Part shown: piece by piece, positions 43,408 to 50,015 of the stretch
Position numbering within the stretch: position 1 is the first letter of the stretch
How the letters are laid out: each line of letters starts with the position of its first letter
NCBI GenBank assembly: GCA_017645585.1
Contig: JAGCOF010000035.1
Coordinates: 1-64,000 of the forward strand
DNA length: 64,000 nt
Source of the DNA: Bacteroidales bacterium
GTDB lineage: Bacteria > Bacteroidota > Bacteroidia > Bacteroidales > P3
Direction: 5' to 3'
The notes under the pieces: generated by a model
Database searches by the model: none
What the model was told of the DNA's origin: nothing
What the model saw: only the letters and a program-made list of their open reading frames with translations
Position numbers and translations under genes: made by a program

Positions 43408-43932
43408 TCAGTTGTCTTTAATTAACGGTAAGATTTCCTTTTCGAAGATATCGCGACGCACGATGCGATAGTGCGGGTCATAGGCAGCCTTGAAGGCATC
43501 ACTATGGCGTCGGACAAACTTCGAGTCGGGCGACGGCAATCCCTCAGCACTACAGAGTACAGCATGCGTGAGCTGCTGCAAGCTGATTCGGCCGTCTTTG
43601 ACCAATTGCAGGTTCACGCGCACAAAGTTGCTGTCGCACAGCGTATATTCAAACAATGGAAACAGTGCCGACTCGGCCATGCCGTCGACCTCTTTCTGTA
43701 TGTATTCGGCACAACTGGCCGAATCGGTGATGAGATGCCCGGGCCCGTAGAGGTCCTGGAACACCAACTTATAGAGGTCTGTGGGCTCGGCCTCGGGGTA
43801 TTGCTCAGCGTATGCTATCAATGCTTCTGCACATACTCCTCCCCCTTGCAGGTCCCCCTCCTCTATCTTAGGGGAGGAACATGATAGCAGCACAGTGCCA
43901 AGAATTACAAACATCAATGTTTTTGTTTTCAT
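43408..43932 (-). CDS. Lipoprotein with YGPGHLI motif, unknown function
   Basis: A 174-residue lipoprotein (TVLLSC). The core LYKLVFQDLYGPGHLITD looks conserved, but I do not know the function. The linker after the lipobox (EEGDLQGGG) is encoded by a palindromic repeat also found in the large T9SS protein. The start overlaps the tatC stop by 4 bp, so it belongs to the tat unit. Confidence 0.75.
   Translation of the reverse strand: MKTKTLMFVILGTVLLSCSSPKIEEGDLQGGGVCAEALIAYAEQYPEAEPTDLYKLVFQDLYGPGHLITDSASCAEYIQKEVDGMAESALFPLFEYTLCDSNFVRVNLQLVKDGRISLQQLTHAVLCSAEGLPSPDSKFVRRHSDAFKAAYDPHYRIVRRDIFEKEILPLIKDN
43838..43877. repeat. Dispersed palindrome in coding sequence, copy 1
   Basis: CCTCCCC (43838-43844) pairs with GGGGAGG (43871-43877). 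On the gene strand it shares the CCCCT-AAGATA block and the GCAAGGGGG block with 60589-60611, in the same frame, giving Gln-Gly-Gly-Gly in both proteins. Confidence 0.65.
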
Positions 43933-44621
43933 TTCTCTACACGTTTGACGATTAATATGCTCAGTTCCCACAACAGGTAGATGGGCACGCTGACCAGCGC
44001 CAGCGTGAAGGGGTCGCCTGTGGGCGTGATGATGGCACCGAGGATGACGATGACCACAATGGCGTGGCGGCGGTAGCGCTTCATGAAGTCGGCCTTCAGC
44101 ACCCCAATCTTGGCCAGCAGCCAGCACACCACCGGCAGCTCGAACAGCAGCCCCATCAGCAGGCTCATGACACCGAGCATGGAGATGTAGGAACTGAGGG
44201 TAATGGTGTTCTGCACCTCGTCGCTCACCTGGTACTCGCCCAGAAAGCGGACCGCAAAGGGGAAGATGATAAAATAATTGAGCGCCACACCACCCAGAAA
44301 GAGCAGGTAACCGCTACCGACAGCCCGCAGAGCCATCCGCCGTTCGACGGCATAGAGACCCGGTGCCACAAAAGCAAACATCTGGTAAAGGATATAAGGC
44401 GACACAATCAGCAAGCCACCCCAGAGCGCCACCCGCATGTGGGTGAGGAACTGCTGTGTCAGCTCCACATTGATAAGGCGCATCCCTTCTGGTTTGGGAT
44501 ACATCACCACGGTGAACAGCGCATCCTTGAAGCAGAAGCAGCCCACCGCAGCCACCACGGCCACCAGCAGCACATACCACAATCGGCGGCGCAACTCGTC
44601 AAGATGCTCCCAGAAAGTCAT
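43929..44621 (-). CDS. tatC: Twin-arginine translocase subunit TatC
   Basis: The 230-residue product with six membrane segments has the TatC signatures MTFWEHLDELRRRL, LINVELTQQFLTHMRVALWGG, YQMFAFVAPGLYAVER and FELPVVCWLLAKIG. It forms the signal-recognition core of the Tat translocase with TatA. Two predicted Tat substrates are encoded just upstream. Confidence 0.95.
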   Translation of the reverse strand: MTFWEHLDELRRRLWYVLLVAVVAAVGCFCFKDALFTVVMYPKPEGMRLINVELTQQFLTHMRVALWGGLLIVSPYILYQMFAFVAPGLYAVERRMALRAVGSGYLLFLGGVALNYFIIFPFAVRFLGEYQVSDEVQNTITLSSYISMLGVMSLLMGLLFELPVVCWLLAKIGVLKADFMKRYRRHAIVVIVILGAIITPTGDPFTLALVSVPIYLLWELSILIVKRVEK

Positions 44622-44625
44622 GCGA

Positions 44626-44653
44626 GTGGAAAGAGGAAAGATTAAAGTGGAAA
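44626..44653. repeat. 7-bp array (GTGGAAA x4) between tatC and tatA
   Basis: Four units fill the whole junction. The complementary words occur within the end of tatA (44674-44708), so the two arrays can pair. Confidence 0.9.
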
Positions 44654-44654
44654 G

Positions 44655-44849
44655 TTATTTGGTGTCAGTATCACTTTCCTCTTTCCGTTTTCCACTTTCA
44701 TCTTCCACGCCATTCACACCGTCTTTGAAGCTCTTGACGCCTTTGCCCAAGCCTTTCATCAGTTCGGGGATTTTCTTGCCGCCGAAAAGCAGCAACACAA
44801 CGAGGACAATGAGGATAATCTCCCAAGTACCCAAGAATAACAGTTTCAT
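44655..44849 (-). CDS. tatA: Twin-arginine translocase subunit TatA/TatE
   Basis: A 64-residue protein with one N-terminal membrane helix ([25 protein letters not shown]), cut here to [20 protein letters not shown], followed by the amphipathic helix [15 protein letters not shown]. The charged tail [15 protein letters not shown] is read almost entirely from a 7-bp array. The start overlaps the previous gene (ATGA). Confidence 0.93.
   Translation of the reverse strand: MKLLFLGTWEIILIVLVVLLLFGGKKIPELMKGLGKGVKSFKDGVNGVEDESGKRKEESDTDTK
44674..44708. repeat. 7-bp array encoding the TatA tail
   Basis: Five units: CTTTCCT, CTTTCCG, TTTTCCA, CTTTCAT and CTTCCAC. On the gene strand they encode [12 protein letters not shown]. 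Confidence 0.88.
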
Positions 44850-45157
44850 TTTTTTGATTTTAAAATATTTCCTTTTTCGTCTTTTTTCAATTCCTTGCCG
44901 TTTTTATAGACATGGGCACCTTTGAGGCTTTCCCTTTTTACTTCCCATGCATCTATTAAACCTCCTCCAGATCTACCTCCAAATAGCACTATTACGATGA
45001 GCGAAATTATACATACGAGGATTTCCAAAAACGTCTTACCAACGAGTCTTTCCAGCGGTTGTCGGTAAAATAGCACAACTATTAAGACGAGCGTAAGTAT
45101 AAATCCGATGATGTATCCGCGGATTATGCGGTTTTTCAAAGTTTTCAAAGGTTTCAT
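44846..45157 (-). CDS. Small membrane protein in the tat unit, unknown function
   Basis: A 103-residue product with two membrane helices (about 14-31 and 43-60) and a basic C-terminal tail. It is AT-rich compared with its neighbours. It overlaps both tatA and the aldo/keto reductase by 4 bp, so it is co-translated with them. I see no family match. Confidence 0.65.
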   Translation of the reverse strand: MKPLKTLKNRIIRGYIIGFILTLVLIVVLFYRQPLERLVGKTFLEILVCIISLIVIVLFGGRSGGGLIDAWEVKRESLKGAHVYKNGKELKKDEKGNILKSKK

Positions 45158-46545
45158 ACCAACGAGTCTTTCAGCGTGTTGGTGTAATCCTCAATCATGC
45201 GCATCTTGTCGGGGATGGCGATATGCTGCGGGCAGTGCGTGAGGCACTCGCCGCAACCGATGCAATGGTCGGCCTGGCGCAGCCGCTCGATGCTCTTGCC
45301 GTAGGCGGTGAGGAACGAGCGGCGGGCCCGGCGGAACTCCTTCTGCTCCACGGTGCCCTCGGTGGCGATGTTGCCCTCTCCAAGACTCTTGTTGTAGAAC
45401 GAGAAGATGCCCGGTATATCGAGACCGTAGGGACACGGCATGCAGTATTGGCAAGCGGTGCAGGGGATGGCGGGATAGTGGGCGAACTCGTCGGCCACAC
45501 GCTCCAGCAGCGCCATCTCGTCATCGCTGAGGGGCATTATGGGGCTGTGCGTGCGCACATTGTCCTCCACATGCTCCATATAGGTCATGCCGCTGAGCGA
45601 AGTCATGATGCGCGGGAACATACCCAGGTAACGGAAAGCCCACGACGCAAGGCTGCGCTCGGGTTCACGTTCCTTGAGCTGACGGGCTATCTGCTCGTTG
45701 AGCGTAGCCAGACGGCCGCCCAGCACAGGTTCCATGATAACAATGGGTATCTCGCGCTTGTCGAGCTCGGTGTAGAGGTGCTCGGCGTTCACGTTCTCGG
45801 GCTCTATCTCGTGGGCGTAGCGCCAATCGACATAGTTCATCTGTATCTGCGCGAAGTCCCAATGATATTTGTCGGTCCACGCCACCACTTTGTCGAACTC
45901 CGACTGCTCGCCGTGGAACGACCAACCGAGGTTGCGGATGCGGCCTTTCTCACGCTCCTCCATCAGGAAGTCGAGCATACCGTTGTCGACGAAGCGCATT
46001 TCGAAGTTGCTCTTGCCGTCTTTGTCCACTCCGCCGAACGAATGGAGCAGGTAGTAGTCAATATGGTCCACCTGCAGCTCCTTGAACGACTGCTCATACA
46101 TCTTGAGGCTGGCCTCGCGGGTCCAGGTGCGGAAGTTCGAGAGCTTGGTTGCCACCAACCATTTCTCGCGCGGATGGCGGTTCAGGGCGATACCTGTGGC
46201 TTTCTCCGACATGCCACGCATATAGACGGGGGCTGTGTCGAAGTAGTTCACCCCATGCTCGATGGCATAGTCGACCATACGGTTGATGGCCTCCTGGTCA
46301 AGCTTGGCGTCGGGGTTCTCGCGCAGGTTACCGCCGCCTTCGATAGGCAGACGCATCATGCCGAAGCCCAACAACGACACCTTCTGTCCGTGGGCATCCT
46401 GCCGGTAGGTCATCTCGCCGGCAGGCACCTCGCCGACGGCAAAGCCTTCTGCTTTCTTGGCGTTGGGGTGCTCGCAGCCTGCCGCCACAGCGGCACCGGC
46501 CACCGCAGCCCCTGTAAGGCCCTTGAGGAATGTTCTTCTATCCAT
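45154..46545 (-). CDS. Tat-exported aldo/keto reductase with 4Fe-4S ferredoxin domain
   Basis: A 463-residue protein. The N terminus is a twin-arginine signal (DRRTFLKGL, then an Ala-rich core and AAGC, a possible lipobox). The aldo/keto reductase barrel follows (LGFGMMRLP, YFDTAPVYMRGMSE, DYYLLHSFG) and then a C-terminal ferredoxin part with CTACQYCMPCPYGLD and CIGCGECLTHCP. Such proteins are thought to be redox enzymes with unknown substrates. The Tat signal and adjacent tatA/tatC suggest folded, cofactor-loaded export. Confidence 0.9.
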   Translation of the reverse strand: MDRRTFLKGLTGAAVAGAAVAAGCEHPNAKKAEGFAVGEVPAGEMTYRQDAHGQKVSLLGFGMMRLPIEGGGNLRENPDAKLDQEAINRMVDYAIEHGVNYFDTAPVYMRGMSEKATGIALNRHPREKWLVATKLSNFRTWTREASLKMYEQSFKELQVDHIDYYLLHSFGGVDKDGKSNFEMRFVDNGMLDFLMEEREKGRIRNLGWSFHGEQSEFDKVVAWTDKYHWDFAQIQMNYVDWRYAHEIEPENVNAEHLYTELDKREIPIVIMEPVLGGRLATLNEQIARQLKEREPERSLASWAFRYLGMFPRIMTSLSGMTYMEHVEDNVRTHSPIMPLSDDEMALLERVADEFAHYPAIPCTACQYCMPCPYGLDIPGIFSFYNKSLGEGNIATEGTVEQKEFRRARRSFLTAYGKSIERLRQADHCIGCGECLTHCPQHIAIPDKMRMIEDYTNTLKDSLV

Positions 46546-46548
46546 TGT

Positions 46549-47502
46549 TTATCGTTTATCCATTTGTTCCTGCAATTCTTTGCGCTTCTTGGTGCTGAAC
46601 CACAGCCCATACACCTCGCTGACGTTGTTGGCGGTGGTGAAGGCGTTGATTTCATTCTCCTTCATCCAAGCCAGCAAGTTGCTGAAGTCGTCCTTCGACA
46701 GCAGCACCTCGAGCTCAATGCTCTTCTCGCCGCTGTAGCCGCCGATGACCTCATAAAGGGTGCATCCACGGTGCAGATGGTTGATGATATACTCGCGTAT
46801 GCGCTCATAGTCTTTCGACACAATGCAGACCCTCTTGCGACGGTTGAGCGAAGCGGTGAAATAGTCGACCACCAAGCCGTTGATCCAGGTGCCAATCAGG
46901 CCGATAACCACCATGCGGAAGGGGTTGATGAAGAAGGCCGTACAGCAGATGACGGCACCGGCCACCGACACCGAAGCACCGATGTCGAAGTGCAGATACT
47001 TGTTCACTATCTTGGCCAGAATGTCCAAGCCACCGGTAGAGGCGTTGATGCTGAACATCAGGGCCTGCGAGGCCGAAAGCAACAACACGAAGCAGCAGAG
47101 GTCGAGCCAGGGGTCGCCCATCACCGAGGGCGAGCCCGTCGTAAGGTTGGGATTGGAGATATTCTCCCACGGCATCACCCAGGCCCAGAAATCGGTCAAC
47201 GGACCGAGTATCATGGCGGTGTAGACCGTCTTGGCGCCGAACTCATGACCGATGAGCAGCCATGCGAGGATGAGCAGGATGGCATTGATGGCCATAATGT
47301 AGATGGAAAGGCCCTCACCGTGGCTGAAGATATTGGCCAGCACGATGGAGAGACCGGAAATAGTGCCGATAATCAGTTTGCTTGGCACAAGGAAATAGTA
47401 GACGGCGGCAGCACACACCATCATACCCAGAGTCATTATCACCAGCTCCTTCCAGAATTTGAAGGTGCCGACATACTTAATTGCTTCTGTGAATTTGCTC
47501 AT
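46549..47502 (-). CDS. YitT family membrane protein (DUF161/DUF2179)
   Basis: A 317-residue protein with about six membrane helices (PSKLIIGTISGLSIVLAN, TGGLDILAKIVNKYL) followed by a C-terminal DUF2179 domain (KDYERIREYIINHLHRG, VLLSKDDFSNLLAWM). The substrate is unknown. It lies 3 bp upstream of the aldo/keto reductase. Confidence 0.92.
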   Translation of the reverse strand: MSKFTEAIKYVGTFKFWKELVIMTLGMMVCAAAVYYFLVPSKLIIGTISGLSIVLANIFSHGEGLSIYIMAINAILLILAWLLIGHEFGAKTVYTAMILGPLTDFWAWVMPWENISNPNLTTGSPSVMGDPWLDLCCFVLLLSASQALMFSINASTGGLDILAKIVNKYLHFDIGASVSVAGAVICCTAFFINPFRMVVIGLIGTWINGLVVDYFTASLNRRKRVCIVSKDYERIREYIINHLHRGCTLYEVIGGYSGEKSIELEVLLSKDDFSNLLAWMKENEINAFTTANNVSEVYGLWFSTKKRKELQEQMDKR

Positions 47503-47505
47503 AAT

Positions 47506-47533
47506 TTTTAACTTTCAATATTCATTTTTCAAT
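47506..47533. repeat. 7-bp array at the YitT/polyferredoxin junction
   Basis: Four units (TTTTAAC, TTTCAAT, ATTCATT, TTTCAAT) run up to the stop codon of the polyferredoxin gene. Confidence 0.82.
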
Positions 47534-48885
47534 TAAATCTCCGTGTGCACCTCGCGGCCCTCGACATAGATGGCCGTCACAGGACGAGCGGGACAATAGT
47601 ATTCGCAGGCACCGCAACCCAGGCAGCGGCTCTCGTTCACTGCCGGATAGCCGTCGACCATCTGTATGGCCTCCGACGGGCAATGACGCGCACAGGTGCC
47701 ACACGAGATGCAGTTCTCCTTCAGCACCACCGCCACACCTATCGAGATGGCGGTCTTCTCTTCTTTGCCAATCGGAAGTATGGCGCCCGTCGGACACACC
47801 TCGCTGCAGCGCGTGCAGGCCATGCGGCAATAGCCGTCAGTGTAGTTCATTTCGGGCTGCATGAGGCTATCCAACTTGGTGGAAGGACGCAACACATGTT
47901 CGGGGCACTTGCTGACACACAGCTGACAGGCAGTGCAATGCTGGCTGAAGTTCTTCAGGCTGCGGGCGCCGAAGGGTTTCAGCGGCGTCTTGCGCTGCGG
48001 CACACTCTTGTCCATCAGGGCCGCCAGACCGCCGTCCATCTTCTGTTCCTGTGCCTGCACCGCCATAGCGGCTCCCACCGCCACCGTGCCGGCCACAAAC
48101 TTGCGGCGCGAAGAGTCAATCTTCTCGCCGTCCTTAACGCCCGAGGCACTACTCTTAACTCCCAACTTGATTGCCCCCGCCTTACATTCGGTCAGGCAGT
48201 TGAAGCAGTTCACACAACGCGAGTGGTCCACCTTCTTGTTGTCGATATCGATGCACATGGCCTTGCAGCCGTGCTCACACTTGCGGCAACCGCCACACTT
48301 GTCGGCATCGATGCGGATGCCAAACAGGCGGTAGCGGCTCAGCAGGCTCAGCAGGCTGCCCACCGGGCAGAGCGTGTTGCACCACAGGCGACCCCACACG
48401 AAGCTCATCACACCCACGCAGCACAGCGTGGCAATAGCCACCCAATGCACCAGCCCCGTGCCGTGGATATTGGTCACCATGCGGGCATAGGCGCTGTAGG
48501 GGGCCACCAGCGAGGCGATGCTGCCCAATCCCAATACCATCAGTATGACGAACACCGCCAACACCGTGTAGCGCAGCCAATTCTGCGGCTTGCGGTAGTG
48601 GAACTTGCGTTTGGGGAAAATGAGCTTGTGAGCCCAGACGAAGATGTCCTGCAAGATACCCAGCGGACAGACCACAGCGCAATAGAAGCGGCCTATCAGC
48701 AAGGTGACCAGCAGGATAGCCGCCACCAAAACAAAGTTCAGCGCCAGGATGGCCGGCAACAACTGCACCTTGGGCATCCAACCCAGATAATGGCGCAGCA
48801 TACCCGTAGCATCGAGCAACAACGCCGTAATTCCCAGCAGCATCAGTGCCGCCAAAACAATGCGAATATACTTCAGAGCTTTCAT
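47533..48885 (-). CDS. NapH/NosR-like membrane polyferredoxin with internal twin-arginine motif
   Basis: A 450-residue protein. The N-terminal half has membrane helices with CAVVCPLG and CNTLCPVG, typical of NapH-type quinol-linked proteins, then 4Fe-4S motifs CGGCRKCEHGC and CVNCFNCLTEC. Around residue 260 a complete twin-arginine signal follows (SSRRKFVAGT and a hydrophobic Ala-rich core ending VQAQ). After it come several further Fe-S motifs (CTACQLCVSKCP, CTRCSEVCP, CISCGTCARHCP, CLGCGACEYYCP). It looks like a NapH-NapG-type fusion that passes electrons from the membrane to an exported ferredoxin domain. Confidence 0.9.
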   Translation of the reverse strand: MKALKYIRIVLAALMLLGITALLLDATGMLRHYLGWMPKVQLLPAILALNFVLVAAILLVTLLIGRFYCAVVCPLGILQDIFVWAHKLIFPKRKFHYRKPQNWLRYTVLAVFVILMVLGLGSIASLVAPYSAYARMVTNIHGTGLVHWVAIATLCCVGVMSFVWGRLWCNTLCPVGSLLSLLSRYRLFGIRIDADKCGGCRKCEHGCKAMCIDIDNKKVDHSRCVNCFNCLTECKAGAIKLGVKSSASGVKDGEKIDSSRRKFVAGTVAVGAAMAVQAQEQKMDGGLAALMDKSVPQRKTPLKPFGARSLKNFSQHCTACQLCVSKCPEHVLRPSTKLDSLMQPEMNYTDGYCRMACTRCSEVCPTGAILPIGKEEKTAISIGVAVVLKENCISCGTCARHCPSEAIQMVDGYPAVNESRCLGCGACEYYCPARPVTAIYVEGREVHTEI

Positions 48886-48890
48886 AAATT

Positions 48891-48918
48891 TTAATTCTTA
48901 ACTCTTAATTCTTAACTT
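48891..48918. repeat. 7-bp array over the regulator's stop codon
   Basis: Four units (TTAATTC, TTAACTC, TTAATTC, TTAACTT); the stop of the hemerythrin-like regulator (48912-48914) lies inside it. Confidence 0.9.
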
Positions 48919-49772
48919 TTCTTCAGCATCGCATACACCGCCAGGCCCGCCACACTCTTGATGCCGGTCTTGCGAGTGATGCTCTTGCGGTGGGTGTTCA
49001 CCGTGTTGACCGCAATATTGAGCCTCTCGGCAATCTCCTTGCTACTCAACCCCTGCGCTACCAACTCCAGCACATCCTGCTCACGGTCGCTCAGCGAATA
49101 GTCCTCGGGCGGCAGCAGCAACAACTCCTCTATCATGGCGTGCTTCTCCAGGTCACGGCTCAGTTGCATAATGTCGAACACCAGCTCCACCATCTCCTCG
49201 TTTAGCCGCTCACCCGGGATGTACTTGTAGATAATCTGCGTCAGGTCGCCCAGCTTGTCCCTGATGTTATCGTGGCTCTTCAGGTAGTGGTCGCTCACAG
49301 CCCGTCCCTGACCCGAGCGCAACTCTTCGAGCATCTGCTCGAGGTTCTTCTCCTCCTGGCGCACGTGGGCCCGCACCTCGCGGCAGTAGTCGGCAAAATA
49401 CTTCTTCAGAACCGCCGCCTGCTGCTCGCCGGCCGAGTCGGCAATGTGGTCCAGATGATGTTGCAGGTGTGGCAGCCGCTCGTTGATATAGTAGCGATGG
49501 CTGGCCTGCAGGTGCTCCACCACCAGACGGTTCTCGATGCGCGCCACCTCCTCGTCGTCGGGACGGTAGTCGTCGAACGAATAGATATTGCAAACGGTGA
49601 GAAAGAAATTCTCATCCACATTATTTTCGCGGCAGACCTCCTTGACGCTCTTGTCGCCGAAGCCCAGGGGGATGCCGAAACGAGGCAACATCAGGATGAG
49701 GTCGTAATTGGAGGCTATCATGTCGGCCATCTTCATGCGGCCGGTAAAAATCGTCCTTTTGCTCACTGTCAT
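48912..49772 (-). CDS. LuxR-type regulator with RIC-like and hemerythrin-like sensor region
   Basis: The product is about 286 residues. The N terminus (KMADMIASNYDLILMLPRFGIPLGFGD, shortened here to LPRFGIPLGFGD, then KSVKEVC) resembles the ScdA/RIC N-terminal domain. A helical region with hemerythrin-like histidines follows (HHLDH, HVRQEEKN, HYLKSH, HAMIEE), able to hold a di-iron centre. The C terminus is a LuxR helix-turn-helix (LSDREQDVLELVAQGLSSKEIAERL). I infer an oxygen or NO sensor. Start: ATG 49772 fits homologues as I know them; ATG 49808, 4 nt after a -7 box, is the alternative. Confidence 0.82.
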   Translation of the reverse strand: MTVSKRTIFTGRMKMADMIASNYDLILMLPRFGIPLGFGDKSVKEVCRENNVDENFFLTVCNIYSFDDYRPDDEEVARIENRLVVEHLQASHRYYINERLPHLQHHLDHIADSAGEQQAAVLKKYFADYCREVRAHVRQEEKNLEQMLEELRSGQGRAVSDHYLKSHDNIRDKLGDLTQIIYKYIPGERLNEEMVELVFDIMQLSRDLEKHAMIEELLLLPPEDYSLSDREQDVLELVAQGLSSKEIAERLNIAVNTVNTHRKSITRKTGIKSVAGLAVYAMLKKS

Positions 49773-49812
49773 AATTTTTTCAAAGGTGTTTCGCGACCTT
49801 CGGTTCATGCTG

Positions 49813-49820
49813 CAAAAGTA
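49813..49820 (-). promoter_or_regulatory. Predicted -7 box for the hemerythrin-like regulator
   Basis: TACTTTTG on the minus strand, followed by CAGCATG, the same context as at hydF. Confidence 0.6.
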
Positions 49821-49897
49821 CGAAAAAAAAACAACATGCCGCCGAAATAATATAAATAAGGTATTGACACCCACCAAACACCTACTGTTTTACAGCC

Positions 49898-49974
49898 GTT
49901 TAACGTCAGTTCAACGGTATTTAAACGATAAAAAGCGTTGAAATTCCGTTGAAATACCGTTGAACTGCCATTAA
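49898..49974. repeat. 11-bp phased array between divergent promoters
   Basis: Seven 11-bp units. Positions 49909-49926 pair with 49948-49965 with one mismatch. The words GTTCAACGGTATTT are shared with the array at 14622. The A-rich centre GATAAAAAGC is near the inverse of the GCTTTTTTCC loop. Confidence 0.9.
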
Positions 49975-50003
49975 AATGATGGTGTCATTTCGAAATTATT
50001 TCG

Positions 50004-50011
50004 TATCTTTG
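50004..50011 (+). promoter_or_regulatory. Predicted -7 box directly before the GH3 gene
   Basis: TATCTTTG ends 4 nt before the ATG at 50016, so a transcript would be nearly leaderless. Confidence 0.6.
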
Positions 50012-50015
50012 CACC

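Noticed and set aside
42430..43425. Long plus-strand open frame opposite alkaline phosphatase
   Set aside because: Val/Gly/His-rich shadow without motifs; the minus-strand gene has all phosphatase motifs.
45223..47511. 762-codon plus-strand open frame over the aldo/keto reductase and YitT genes
   Set aside because: Antisense to two well-supported genes; composition typical of shadows.
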